A stretch of DNA of 43,871 bases from Streptomyces sp. IMTB 2501. GTDB taxonomy: Bacteria; Actinomycetota; Actinomycetes; Streptomycetales; Streptomycetaceae. The notes beneath the pieces were generated by a model. The model did not search any database. It saw only the letters and a list, made by a program, of their open reading frames with translations, and was not told where the DNA came from. The position numbers were made by a program, and so were the translations under genes. The stretch covers positions 1-43,871 of the forward strand of contig NZ_MQUS01000050.1 in the NCBI RefSeq assembly GCF_001953885.1, given 5' to 3'. Below are positions 18,330 to 26,925 of this stretch, piece after piece (positions within the stretch are counted from its first letter, which is position 1; every line of letters starts with the position of its first letter).

Positions 18330-18914
18330 GTGAGCGTGTCCTGGGCGGTGCGAAGCGTGCGCGCGGCGGTGTTCGCCGTGCTGTGCGTGCTGCTCGCAGC
18401 CGGGGGGCACGCACTGGCCACACGCGCCGCCCCTGCGGTGTGGGTCCAGGTCGCCGCGTTCGTGCCGGTCTTCGTGGCCGGCTGTCTGCTGGGCGGGCGG
18501 GAGCGGTCGCTGGCCGCCATCGGCCTCGGGACGCCGGCCGCCCAGTGCGGGCTGCACCTCGCCTTCCACGCCGCGCGGCCACAGCACGTCGCGATGGCCA
18601 TGCGCGGCATGCGGATGGTCCATGACCATGCGCTCACGCCGCACGCCACCGCCGCCCATGTCGGGGCGGCCGTGATGCTGACCTGGTGGCTGCGCCGCGG
18701 TGAGGCCGCGTTGTGGTCGCTGCTGCGACGGGCGGTCGCGTTCATGCCGGGGCTCGCCGCCTGGTGGCAGGTGGCAGGTGCGGTGCGGAGCGTGTCGGAC
18801 GCACCGGGGCTCGTGGGGCGGGCCGTCGGTGAGCTGTGGTCGGTGAGACAGGTGCGGCTGAGGTATGCCGTTCACCGGCGGGGGCCACCGATGGGGATGT
18901 CGTCCGCGATCTGA
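18330..18914 (+). CDS. Integral membrane protein, paralogue of the one at 23129
   Basis: 194 residues from the GTG at 18330 (start uncertain; another GTG at 18336, weak ribosome site). Hydrophobic segments: AAVFAVLCVLLAAGGHALA, WVQVAAFVPVFVAGCLLGG, then a His/Met-rich stretch (FHAARPQHVAMAMRGMRMVHDHALTPHA is the region 18566-18650), and AAVMLTWWL. The N-terminal half aligns with the gene at 23129 (RAAVFA..CVLLAA.GH, C.LAGRER). Position before ycnI and the His/Met segment suggest copper handling at the membrane. Family function unknown to me. Confidence 0.8.
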   Translation: MSVSWAVRSVRAAVFAVLCVLLAAGGHALATRAAPAVWVQVAAFVPVFVAGCLLGGRERSLAAIGLGTPAAQCGLHLAFHAARPQHVAMAMRGMRMVHDHALTPHATAAHVGAAVMLTWWLRRGEAALWSLLRRAVAFMPGLAAWWQVAGAVRSVSDAPGLVGRAVGELWSVRQVRLRYAVHRRGPPMGMSSAI

Positions 18915-18953
18915 CCCCCGACATCCCTCCCCAGTACGGAGATTCATCACCTC

Positions 18954-19694
18954 ATGTCCCCGAACCGTATCGCCCCGCGCCGCGCCGGTGCCGTCACCGC
19001 GCTGACCGCCGCCGGACTCCTCGCCGCCGCCGGGATCGCCTCCGCCCACGTCACCGTCCACCCCGACAGCTACGCCAAGGGCGCCACCGACGGCGTGCTG
19101 ACCTTCCGCGTGCCCGACGAGGAGGACAACGCCAGCACGAACGAGGTCCAGGTCTTCCTGCCCACCGATCACCCTGTTCTCGGTGTGCTGGTCCACCCGC
19201 AGGACGGCTGGACCGCTCAGGTCACCAACACCAAGCTCAAGACGCCCCTCAAGACGGACGACGGCACCATCACCGACGCCGTCTCCGAGATCACCTTCAC
19301 CGGCGGCAAGATCGCGCCGGGCCAGTACGAGGACTTCAACGTCGCCTTCGGGCAGCTGCCCGACGACACCGACCAGCTGACCTTCAAGGCTCTCCAGACG
19401 TACTCCGACGGAAAGACCGTCCGCTGGATCGAGACGCCCTCCGGCGGCCAGGAGCCGGAGAACCCGGCGCCTGTCCTCAAGCTCACCGCCAAGGGCGCGG
19501 ACGAGAGCGGCAGTACCTCGACCGGCTCGCCGGCGAACTCGAAGACCTCCGCGAGCGCCAAGTCGACCGCTTGGAGCAGCGACTCGACCGCCCGTGGCCT
19601 CGGCATCGCCGGGCTTGTCGTGGGCGTGCTGGGCCTGGCGGCGGCCGTGTTCGCCGTCCTGCGCAGCCGCTCCACGGGATCCCGGGCCGAGTAG
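18954..19694 (+). CDS. ycnI: YcnI family (DUF1775) extracytoplasmic copper-binding protein
   Basis: 246 residues. A signal peptide ends in IASA, leaving an N-terminal His (HVTVHP), the ligand used by YcnI proteins to hold copper. The DUF1775 core follows (FRVPDEEDNASTNEVQVFLP, GWTAQV, ITFTGGKIAPGQYEDF). Then come a Ser/Thr-rich linker and a C-terminal membrane anchor (LGIAGLVVGVLGLAAAVFAVL) with a basic tail, so the domain sits outside the membrane. ATG start after acggag. It is probably co-transcribed with the upstream membrane gene. Confidence 0.92.
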   Translation: MSPNRIAPRRAGAVTALTAAGLLAAAGIASAHVTVHPDSYAKGATDGVLTFRVPDEEDNASTNEVQVFLPTDHPVLGVLVHPQDGWTAQVTNTKLKTPLKTDDGTITDAVSEITFTGGKIAPGQYEDFNVAFGQLPDDTDQLTFKALQTYSDGKTVRWIETPSGGQEPENPAPVLKLTAKGADESGSTSTGSPANSKTSASAKSTAWSSDSTARGLGIAGLVVGVLGLAAAVFAVLRSRSTGSRAE

Positions 19695-19701
19695 CGCAGG
19701 T

Positions 19702-19742
19702 GCCCTGCCGACGGCCGGAACCCGGGAACCCGTCGGCAGGGC
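19702..19742 (+). terminator. Terminator after ycnI
   Basis: Perfect 13-bp stem (gccctgccgacgg and its complement) with a 15-nt loop, 7 bp after the ycnI stop. It separates ycnI from the copA transcription unit. Confidence 0.8.
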
Positions 19743-19811
19743 GTCTGTCCGTCGGTGCGCAACATCAGAGAACAGTTGTTCGTTATGTGATGTGTGCCAT
19801 AGGTGTGCTCC

Positions 19812-19838
19812 GGAACTCGGGCGTCCGGTGGCCCGACT
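19812..19838 (+). promoter_or_regulatory. ECF-type promoter, regulon site 2
   Basis: GGAACTC then CCGACTC with the same 16-nt spacing between GGAAC and CCGACT. It lies about 60 bp before the small Met/His-rich protein that opens the copA operon. Upstream, gaacagttgttc (19770-19781) is a perfect short palindrome and could be a repressor or activator site. Confidence 0.85.
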
Positions 19839-19898
19839 CCTGAAGCGGTACGGCTCGATCCGACCGGCGCCGTACGACGTGATCTGGAGACGCGGTTG

Positions 19899-20138
19899 AT
19901 GGACGAATCCCGGCAATCCTCCTCCAACGCGGGTGCGGTACTGCGGAAGCTGGTCCCACCGCCTGCCCTGTGCGGGTTCCTTCTCCTGCTGGCGCTGATG
20001 TTCGCGGTGTCGTACGCCGTCGGTGCGGCCGCCGGACCCGTCGCCCCCGGTATGCACGGCACAGGCGTGAGTCCTGGCGGCGGCAGTGAAGGCGGAGGCG
20101 TCGACGACATGGGCGACATGCACGGGGGTGGCCACTGA
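19899..20138 (+). CDS. Small membrane protein with Met/His-rich tail
   Basis: 79 residues; ATG at 19899 after ggagac. One hydrophobic segment (PPALCGFLLLLALMFAVSYAVG) and a Gly-rich tail ending DDMGDMHGGGH, with further Met/His (APGMHGTG). The Met/His pattern suggests Cu(I) binding outside the membrane. The stop overlaps the start of copA (TGATG), so the two are translationally coupled; it may pass or accept copper at the ATPase. Confidence 0.85.
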   Translation: MDESRQSSSNAGAVLRKLVPPPALCGFLLLLALMFAVSYAVGAAAGPVAPGMHGTGVSPGGGSEGGGVDDMGDMHGGGH

Positions 20139-22393
20139 TGGGAGCGGAACCCGTGGGCACCCTCGTCACGACCGACCTGACTGTCGGCGGCATGACCTGC
20201 GCGGCCTGCGTGAGGCGGGTCGAGAAGAAGCTCGGCAAGCTGGACGGGGTCACGGCGACCGTCAATCTGGCCACCGGCCGCGCCCGGGTGAGCCATCCGG
20301 CGGAGATCAGTCCAGAGGACCTCGTCGCGGCCGTCGAGAAGGCGGGCTATACGGCTGCCCTGCCCGAGCCGCCCAAGAAGCAGAAGCGCGAGGACGGCGC
20401 CGAGGACGAGGGCGCCCGGCAAGAGCGCGACCGGCTCGTGATCACCGCGCTGCTCGCGTTGCCGGTGCTCGTGCTGTCGATGGTCCCCGGCCTTCAGTTC
20501 CGCAACTGGCAGTGGCTGTGCTTCATGCTCGCGGCGCCCGTCGCGGTGTGGGGAGCCTGGCCGTTCCATGTGCGGGCTGTGCGCGGGCTGCGGCATGCGG
20601 CGGCGACGATGGACACCCTGGTGTCGCTGGGTGTGGTGGCCTCTTTCTCCTGGTCGGCGTACGCGCTCTTTCTCGGCGGTGCCGGTGAGCCCGGGATGCG
20701 GATGCCGTTCACCCTCGTGCCCTCCGCCTCGGACGGCGCCGCGCACATCTACCTCGAAGCGGCCGTCGGCGTACCGCTGTTCGTCCTGGCCGGCCGCTTC
20801 CTGGAAGCGCGTGCCCGGCGCGGGACAGGGGCGGCGCTGAGGTCGCTCGCCCAGCTCGCCGCCAAGGACGTCTCCGTACGTGAGGACGGCACCGAACGGC
20901 TGGTTCCCATCGAGCGGTTGGGTGTCGGACAGGTCTTCGTCGTACGGCCCGGAGAGCGGGTCGCCACCGACGGCGAGGTCGTGGAGGGCGCCTCGGCCGT
21001 GGACCTGTCCCTGGTCACCGGCGAGAGCGAGCCGGTTGAAGTGGGCACGGGATCGGCCGTGGTCGGCGGGGCCGTCAACGCCGGCGGCCTGTTGCTCGTA
21101 CGGGCCACGGCCGTCGGCGCCGACACCCAGCTCGCCCGGATCACCCGCCTGGTCACCGAGGCGCAGGCGGGCAAGGCGCGGGCGCAGCGGCTGGCCGACT
21201 CGGTGGCCGGTGTCTTCGTACCCGTGGTGCTGGCGCTGGCCGTCACGGCGCTCGGCTTCTGGCTCGGTGCGGGAGCCGATCCTCAGGCGGCCGTCACCGC
21301 GTGTGTGGCAGTCCTCGTCGTCGCCTGTCCCTGCGCACTCGGCCTGGCGACCCCGACCGCGCTGATGGCCGCGACCGGCCGGGGTGCTCAGTTGGGCGTT
21401 CTGGTCAGTGGACCGCAGGCTCTGGAGGGGCTGCAGCACATCGACGCGGTCGTGCTGGACAAGACCGGCACTCTCACCTCCGGCCACATGAGCGTCGCCC
21501 GGGTCACCGCGGTACCCGGCGGGCTCGGGAAGGAGGCGGTGCTGAGGCTGGCCGGAGCTGTCGAGCAGGGCTCGGAGCACCCGCTGGGCCTGGCCATCGC
21601 CGCGTATGCCGGGCGGGCCGCGCAGGGACAGCCGACGCCGGACGTGACCGAGTTCGGCGCCACACCGGGGCAGGGGGTGCGCGGCCGGGTCGAAGGCCGC
21701 CTGGTCGAAGTCCGCGCGCCGGACGATGACTTGCCCACGGTCCTCGCGGACGCCCTGTCCAGGGCCGAGGCCGCCGCCCACACACCCGTCCTGGTCCGCG
21801 TCGACGGCGTGGCCGAGGCCCTGATCGAGGTCGGGGACGTCGTACGCCCCGGAAGCTACCGTGCCGTGGACCGCCTGCGGCGGCTCGGCGTCCACCCGGT
21901 GCTCGCCACCGGTGACCGGGAAGCGCCCGCGCAGGCCGTGGCGTCGGCCCTGGGCGTCGACGAGGTGCACGCCCGCTGCACCCCCGAGGGCAAGGCCGAC
22001 CTCGTACGGGACTTGCAGGAGCAGGGCTACCGGGTCGCGGTGATCGGCGACGGTGTCAACGACGCCGCCGCACTCGCCGGTGCCGACCTCGGCATCGCCA
22101 TGGGCAGCGGCACCGACGTGGCCATCGGGGCGGCCGACGTGACGCTGGTGCGCGGTGACATCGAGGCTCTCGCGGACGCGGTCCGGCTGGCCCGGCGCAC
22201 GCTGGGCACCATCCGCGCCAACCTCGTGTGGGCGTTCGGCTACAACGTCGTCACCGTGCCGCTCGCCATGGTCGGCCTGCTCAACCCGATGTTCGCCGCG
22301 GCCGCGATGTCGGCCAGCTCGCTGCTGGTGGTCGGCAACAGCCTGCGGCTGCGCGCCTGGCAGCCCTCGTCCGCCCGGAGGCGTACCCGATGA
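20138..22393 (+). CDS. copA: Copper-translocating P1B-type ATPase
   Basis: 751 residues. An N-terminal heavy-metal-associated domain has GMTCAACVRRVEKKL (Cys21, Cys24). It is followed by membrane helices, the TGE actuator loop (LVTGESEPVEV), and the transport motif CPCALGLATPTALM (~397). The phosphorylation site is DKTGTLTSG (Asp ~441), and the hinge is GDGVNDAAAL (~637). CPC with the HMA domain indicates Cu(I), probably exported from the cytoplasm. Start overlaps the small upstream protein; stop overlaps the next gene. The operon has its own regulon promoter. Confidence 0.95.
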   Translation: MGAEPVGTLVTTDLTVGGMTCAACVRRVEKKLGKLDGVTATVNLATGRARVSHPAEISPEDLVAAVEKAGYTAALPEPPKKQKREDGAEDEGARQERDRLVITALLALPVLVLSMVPGLQFRNWQWLCFMLAAPVAVWGAWPFHVRAVRGLRHAAATMDTLVSLGVVASFSWSAYALFLGGAGEPGMRMPFTLVPSASDGAAHIYLEAAVGVPLFVLAGRFLEARARRGTGAALRSLAQLAAKDVSVREDGTERLVPIERLGVGQVFVVRPGERVATDGEVVEGASAVDLSLVTGESEPVEVGTGSAVVGGAVNAGGLLLVRATAVGADTQLARITRLVTEAQAGKARAQRLADSVAGVFVPVVLALAVTALGFWLGAGADPQAAVTACVAVLVVACPCALGLATPTALMAATGRGAQLGVLVSGPQALEGLQHIDAVVLDKTGTLTSGHMSVARVTAVPGGLGKEAVLRLAGAVEQGSEHPLGLAIAAYAGRAAQGQPTPDVTEFGATPGQGVRGRVEGRLVEVRAPDDDLPTVLADALSRAEAAAHTPVLVRVDGVAEALIEVGDVVRPGSYRAVDRLRRLGVHPVLATGDREAPAQAVASALGVDEVHARCTPEGKADLVRDLQEQGYRVAVIGDGVNDAAALAGADLGIAMGSGTDVAIGAADVTLVRGDIEALADAVRLARRTLGTIRANLVWAFGYNVVTVPLAMVGLLNPMFAAAAMSASSLLVVGNSLRLRAWQPSSARRRTR

Positions 22394-22911
22394 CCCGGCA
22401 GAACCCCTGGCGGCCGTCGCGCCGCCGGCTGACCGACACCCTGCTCGCCGCGGCCGTGCCCGTGGCCGCGTGCAGCCTCGCCCTGGGTGGCCTGACCACC
22501 TGGGTCGGGGCCGGGAAGGCGGGCAGCCCGGCGCGGATCGCCGTCACGTCCGGGCGCGTGCTCCTGCCCTACGGCGGCAGCACGGAGACCGCGGCGTTCC
22601 TCGACGTCTCCAACCTCGGCGGCGCGGACGACCGGCTGGTGAAGGTGACGTCCACCGACGCGCGCGGCGAGATCACCCTCAGCCGTCACCGCACCACCGA
22701 CAGCGGGGCCGCGTACAAGGCCGACGTGAACTCGGTGACCGTCCCTGCCGGTGGTGAGCTGTCCATGTCTCCGCAGGGCGTGGACCTGACCCTGCGGGCG
22801 CGGGCGGGGTGGCGGGCGGGTGACCTGGTGTCGTTCACGCTGCACTTCGAGCGCAGCGCGCCGGTCACGACGATCGCGGTGGTGATCCGCTCCGGCGACG
22901 GAGTCTCCTGA
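22390..22911 (+). CDS. PCuAC-like exported protein lacking most copper ligands
   Basis: 173 residues, ATG overlapping the copA stop. An N-terminal membrane/signal segment (LLAAAVPVAACSLALGGLTTW) is followed by a PCuAC (DUF461) fold: YGGSTETAAFLDVSNLGG, VTVPAGGELSMSPQGVDLTL, GDLVSFTLHFE. In the usual H(M)x10Mx21HxM copper site the late HxM is replaced by DLT and the central Met is not conserved, so Cu(I) binding may be weak or changed. Coupling to copA still argues for copper trafficking outside the membrane. Confidence 0.8.
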   Translation: MTRQNPWRPSRRRLTDTLLAAAVPVAACSLALGGLTTWVGAGKAGSPARIAVTSGRVLLPYGGSTETAAFLDVSNLGGADDRLVKVTSTDARGEITLSRHRTTDSGAAYKADVNSVTVPAGGELSMSPQGVDLTLRARAGWRAGDLVSFTLHFERSAPVTTIAVVIRSGDGVS

Positions 22912-23128
22912 TCAGCTGCGCCCTGGGAGCAGTTCGGCCTTGACGGGTGTGCTGTCGCCGGAAAGCCGCGGCCGGAAAGTGCTTCCCGGAGAGATGTCGG
23001 GTAGGAACCCTCGTCAGTTCCGGCGTGGCGTCGTGGTATGGATCACAGGCTGCGTATTGAGTGTGGTGCCCGGTGGATTTCCGTACCCACGCATGACGGC
23101 CGAAGCCCGGATGCGAGGATGAGGCGCC

Positions 23129-23788
23129 ATGACAGCAGGGTGGTGTGCTCGCACGATACGGGCCGCGGTGTTCGCGGCCGTATGCGTGCTGCTCGCCGCC
23201 CTGGGCCACGTCCTGATGTCCGGGAGCGACGTGCCCGCGTGGGCGCTGGCCGCAGGCGTGGCCGTGACCGGTGCCGCCGGCTGGTGCCTGGCGGGGCGTG
23301 AGCGCGGGCTGCCGTTGATCGTGACGGCCGTGGTCGCCGCCCAGACCGTGCTGCACGAGGCGTTCTCCTACGCGCAGTCGGCATCCGGCGGTTCGGCCTC
23401 CGCGGACGTGAGCGGCACGGGCTCCATGGGCATGGGGCACATGGGCACGAGTCACATGGACCACATGAGCCAGATGGGGCACATGGGGCACATGGGGCAT
23501 TCCATGGACAGCGGCTCGTCTTCGTTCGGCATGCTCGCCGCTCACCTGCTCGCCGCGCTGCTGTGCGGGCTGTGGCTGGCGTACGGCGAGAAGGCCGCCT
23601 TCCGGATCCTGCGGGCGGTGGCCGGATGGCTGGCGGCGCCGCTGCGACTCCTGTTCGCTTCGCCCCTCACCCCGGACCGCCCGCGCGTCCACCTGCGGCG
23701 CCGTCGCTCGGACCGGGCGCCGCGTCTGCTCCTTCTCGGCCACGCGATCACTTCTCGGGGTCCGCCCGTGGGGACGGCTGTCGTCTGA
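23129..23788 (+). CDS. Integral membrane protein with Met/His repeat loop, paralogue of 18330
   Basis: 219 residues; ATG at 23129 with an upstream gatgagg. Hydrophobic segments: AAVFAAVCVLLAALGHVLM, WALAAGVAVTGAAGWCLAG, LIVTAVVAAQTVLHEAF, and MLAAHLLAALLCGLWLAYG. Between them a loop (~100-130) has repeats of MGHMGHMGH type, a likely Cu(I)-binding strand. The first ~80 residues align with the gene at 18330. The C-terminal tail is very basic. No regulon promoter was found directly upstream; it may be read with the sigma gene that follows at 167 bp. Confidence 0.82.
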   Translation: MTAGWCARTIRAAVFAAVCVLLAALGHVLMSGSDVPAWALAAGVAVTGAAGWCLAGRERGLPLIVTAVVAAQTVLHEAFSYAQSASGGSASADVSGTGSMGMGHMGTSHMDHMSQMGHMGHMGHSMDSGSSSFGMLAAHLLAALLCGLWLAYGEKAAFRILRAVAGWLAAPLRLLFASPLTPDRPRVHLRRRRSDRAPRLLLLGHAITSRGPPVGTAVV

Positions 23789-23955
23789 GGACAGCTGGTT
23801 TCCCGAGGCTGCCCGTCTGCGCCTCGGGCCACGGCCGTACGACCGCACAGGCGCCGTAGCGCCACCGCGCCGTAGGGCCGTCTCCCCTCTTCACCGGACC
23901 GCGCGCTTCTGCAAGCCGATGGTTCGGATCACGGTTGACTCCAGAAGGACACCAG

Positions 23956-24570
23956 GTGATTACCTCTGCCCTGCCCACGTCGCGCGTCAAAAGCGACAAA
24001 GCGGCAGCACTCGACGAATCGATCACCGCATGGGCGCTGGCCGCCCGAGGCGGTGACGCGGACGCGGTCGAGCAGTTCGTGGGCGCCCTGCACCGCGACG
24101 TCCAGCGCTACGTCGCCCACCTTTGCGGCGATCCCCAGGCTGCGGACGATCTGGCACAGGACACGTTCCTGCGGGCGCTCGGCAGCCTGCACCGCTTCGA
24201 GGGGCGTTCCTCGGCCCGGGCCTGGCTGCTGTCCATCGCCCGCCGCGCGGTGATCGACAGCTACCGGTACGCCGCGGCCCGGCCGCGTCAGTCGGACGTA
24301 CCGGACTGGTGTGCAGCCATTGAGCTGGCTCAGTCGTGCGATCTGCCCGGTTTCGACGACGGCATCGCCCTGCTCGATCTGCTGGCTTCGCTGCCCGATG
24401 ACCGGCGGGAGGCGTTCATCCTCACGCAGTTGGTCGGGCTGCCCTACGCGGAGGCCGCCGAGGTCAGCGAATGCCCGGTCGGCACGGTCCGCTCCCGCGT
24501 GGCCCGCGCCCGGGCGGCCCTGATGGACCTGCTCGACGAGGCGGAGAGGCCCGCCGAGCTGGCGGCCTGA
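23956..24570 (+). CDS. ECF-type RNA polymerase sigma factor
   Basis: 204 residues from the GTG at 23956 (agaagga site 6 bp ahead). Region 2 is visible (LCGDPQAADDLAQDTFLRAL, FEGRSSARAWLLSIARR) and region 4 (LASLPDDRREAFILTQLVGL, YAEAAEVSECPVGTVRSRVARAR). No region 3 and no C-terminal extension, so it is a minimal ECF factor. No anti-sigma gene is adjacent. It sits between the copper genes and the ABC importer, in the middle of the five GGAAC-N16-CCGACT promoters. It is therefore the best candidate to read them. Several Cys are present, but no clear metal-sensing cluster. Confidence 0.93.
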   Translation: MITSALPTSRVKSDKAAALDESITAWALAARGGDADAVEQFVGALHRDVQRYVAHLCGDPQAADDLAQDTFLRALGSLHRFEGRSSARAWLLSIARRAVIDSYRYAAARPRQSDVPDWCAAIELAQSCDLPGFDDGIALLDLLASLPDDRREAFILTQLVGLPYAEAAEVSECPVGTVRSRVARARAALMDLLDEAERPAELAA

Positions 24571-24680
24571 TGCTCCGGGAGGGGGTCGGTGCCGACTATG
24601 GAATTCCCGGCACCGACACCCTCGTCAGCACCTGGGAACGGTTCTCCCGAGCCGTGTCGCCAACTTTTCGGAAACTCACG

Positions 24681-24707
24681 GGAACTCGCGTGACGTTCGC
24701 TCCGACT
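24681..24707 (+). promoter_or_regulatory. ECF-type promoter, regulon site 3
   Basis: GGAACTC then CCGACTT, GGAAC-N16-CCGACT, about 57 bp before the binding-protein gene. It extends identity with site 4 (28220) to GGGAACTC and CCGACTT. A 9-bp inverted repeat gtcggtgcc/ggcaccgac (24585-24617) just after the sigma gene probably ends that transcript. Confidence 0.85.
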
Positions 24708-24763
24708 TCTGGAGCGGGTGACGGAGGTTCGCCCGCGTACCGAGTGGATCCGGGAGTTGTTCG

Positions 24764-25852
24764 ATGCGTTCTCGAGTGTGGGGCTCTGCGGCGGCCGTCG
24801 TGCTCGGCGGCCTGCTGGCGGCGGGCTGTGGCGGCGGGGACCGCGGAAATACGGACACCGGCAGCGGGAGCGCGGGGAAGGCCAAAGACTCCGTCTCGGG
24901 CGCCTACCCGGTGTCCGTCACCGACTGCATGGGCGCCAAAACCACCTTCTCCGCCGCCCCGAAGAAGATCGTCACCAGCAACGCCTCCAGCCTGGAACTG
25001 CTGCTGCGCCTCGGTGCCGGTGACAAGGTGATCGGCACCGGCTTCCCGCCCGGCAAGGGCACCCTGCCCGGCACGCTCGACACGCAGGCACAGAAGGTGA
25101 AGGTGCTCAGCCAGACCGTCATCCCCAAGGAGAAGCTGCTCGGCTCCGGCGCCGACCTGTACATCGACACCTTCGCCTCCATGGGCAGCATGGGCGGCGG
25201 AGGAATGGGGGACGCGCCGACGGCGGAGGAGTTCCAGGCCGCCGGAATCAAGCACATCTACCTGAAGTCCACCGCCTGCGCCGCACAGAGCAAGAGCCCG
25301 GTGACCGACCTGTCCGCGGTGGAGGCCGACATCACCTCCCTCGGCGCGGTCACCGGCACGAGCGCACGGGCGAAGGAACTCGTCGCCGGGATGAAGGAGA
25401 AGGTGGACGCCGTCCAGAAGGCGGTCGGCGGCACGGCGGAGAACAAGCGGCCGGCGTACTTCTTCTTCGACTACGACGCCGGCACCAAGCAGCCCTCCGT
25501 CACCTGCAACCGTCAGGTCGCCAACGCGGTGATCACCCTGGCCGGAGCCCGCAACGTCTTCGCCGACTGCGACGGCGACTACAAGCAGGTCGGCTGGGAG
25601 GACGTGATCGCCAAGAACCCGGACTGGATCCAGCTCGGAGTCCGCGACCGGGGCAGCGAGGCGGCGAACAAGAGGGCGTTCGACGAGGCCGAACAGTGGC
25701 TGAAGTCCAACGCGGCGACCAAGGGCCTCAAGGCAGTGAAGGAAGGCCACCTCCTGCGCGTCGGCTCCGAACAGACGACCATCGCGGGAGTCGAGAACGC
25801 CGACACGGTCGAGGAGATCGCCAAGGCCCTCTACCCGGGCAAGGTCGGCTGA
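24764..25852 (+). CDS. Metallophore-type ABC transporter substrate-binding lipoprotein
   Basis: 362 residues; ATG after gggag. Lipoprotein signal with lipobox LLAAGCGGG. The mature part has the helical-backbone (type III, BtuF/FhuD-like) layout: PKKIVTSNASSLELLLRLGAG, then GADLYIDTF, a loop with four Met in SMGSMGGGGMGDAP (~140-153), and WEDVIAKNPDWIQLG. This class binds metal-chelate complexes or cobalamin. The Met-rich loop and the company of copper genes favour a copper complex, but that is inference. First gene of an importer operon with overlapping or near-adjacent genes. Confidence 0.9.
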   Translation: MRSRVWGSAAAVVLGGLLAAGCGGGDRGNTDTGSGSAGKAKDSVSGAYPVSVTDCMGAKTTFSAAPKKIVTSNASSLELLLRLGAGDKVIGTGFPPGKGTLPGTLDTQAQKVKVLSQTVIPKEKLLGSGADLYIDTFASMGSMGGGGMGDAPTAEEFQAAGIKHIYLKSTACAAQSKSPVTDLSAVEADITSLGAVTGTSARAKELVAGMKEKVDAVQKAVGGTAENKRPAYFFFDYDAGTKQPSVTCNRQVANAVITLAGARNVFADCDGDYKQVGWEDVIAKNPDWIQLGVRDRGSEAANKRAFDEAEQWLKSNAATKGLKAVKEGHLLRVGSEQTTIAGVENADTVEEIAKALYPGKVG

Positions 25853-25854
25853 CC

Positions 25855-26925
25855 ATGCCCTCCACGCTGGTGCGCCGAAAAGCCTCAGCCTCGGAAGAGC
25901 GCAGTCTGCCCGCGACACCGCTGGCGGTGGTCCTCGCGGTGGTGCTGCTGGCCGCGCTGACGGCCGCGGTGGCCTGGGGCTCGACGTCCATCCCGCCCGG
26001 CGAGGTGTGGGGCGTGGTGTGGCGAAGACTGTCCGGCGAGGCGCCGCGGCCCGGCACGAACGACCTGATCGTGTGGCAACTTCGCGTTCCGCGCGCCCTG
26101 CTCGCCGCTCTCGTCGGCGCCGGGCTCGGCGTCGTCGGTACGGCCGTACAGGCCCTGGTGCGCAACCCGCTGGCGGACCCGTATCTGCTGGGCATCTCCA
26201 ACGGTGCCTCCCTCGGTGCGGTGGCCGCGATCGTGCTCGGCGTCGGCGCGGGCGGGGCGCTGGGTCTCGGCTTGTCCGGCGCGGCCTTCGCCGGGGCCCT
26301 GGCCACCTTTGCACTGGTGTGGGCGGTGGCCCGGCGAGGCGGGGGGTTCGCGCCGCTGCGCCTGGTGCTGGCCGGGGTGGCGATCGGTCAGTTCCTGTCC
26401 GGCTTCACCAGCTACCTGGTGCTGCAGGCCGGGGACGAGCAGCAGACGCACAGCGTGCTGTTCTGGCTCATGGGCAGCCTCAGCGGAGCGAACTGGCAGA
26501 TGCTCGCGGTCCCCGCGTGCGCCGTGCCCATCGCTCTGCTCTGGCTGCAGGCGCGCGCCCGGGGCCTGAACGCCCTGCTGATGGGCGACGAGACGGCGGC
26601 CGGCCTCGGCATCGACGTCACCCGGCTGCGCCGCGAGCTGTTCACGGTCACCAGTGTGCTGACCGGTGTCCTGGTCGCGGTCTCCGGCGCGATCGCCTTT
26701 GTCGCGCTGATGGTGCCGCACGTCTGCCGGCTGGTCGTCGGCGGTGACCATCGGCGCCTGCTGCCGGTCTCGGCCCTGTTCGGGGCAGTGCTGCTGGTGG
26801 TGGTCGACATCGTCTGCCGTACGGCCATGGACACGCAGGAGCTGCCGGTGGGCGTGGTCACTTCGCTGCTCGGGGCTCCGGCTCTGCTGTATCTGCTGGA
26901 CCGGCGCCTGGGGAGCGGCAGTTGA
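25855..26925 (+). CDS. FecCD-family ABC transporter permease
   Basis: 356 residues, ATG 2 bp after the binding-protein stop. About nine or ten hydrophobic segments. Family motifs: LRVPRALLAALVGAGLGVVG, ALVRNPLADPYLLGISNGAS, and GAIAFVALMVPHVCRLVVG near the end. It forms the membrane channel for the metal-chelate importer. Stop overlaps the ATPase start. Confidence 0.94.
   Translation: MPSTLVRRKASASEERSLPATPLAVVLAVVLLAALTAAVAWGSTSIPPGEVWGVVWRRLSGEAPRPGTNDLIVWQLRVPRALLAALVGAGLGVVGTAVQALVRNPLADPYLLGISNGASLGAVAAIVLGVGAGGALGLGLSGAAFAGALATFALVWAVARRGGGFAPLRLVLAGVAIGQFLSGFTSYLVLQAGDEQQTHSVLFWLMGSLSGANWQMLAVPACAVPIALLWLQARARGLNALLMGDETAAGLGIDVTRLRRELFTVTSVLTGVLVAVSGAIAFVALMVPHVCRLVVGGDHRRLLPVSALFGAVLLVVVDIVCRTAMDTQELPVGVVTSLLGAPALLYLLDRRLGSGS

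Noticed and set aside
24635..24658. GGAAC-N16-GTC as the promoter of the binding-protein gene
   Set aside because: A GGAAC element is present, but the downstream site at 24681 matches four other promoters over both boxes with the same spacing, so it is the better candidate.
24571..24763. Cobalamin riboswitch before the metal-chelate importer
   Set aside because: The leader after the proposed start site is only about 50 nt, far too short, and no B12-box-like sequence was seen.
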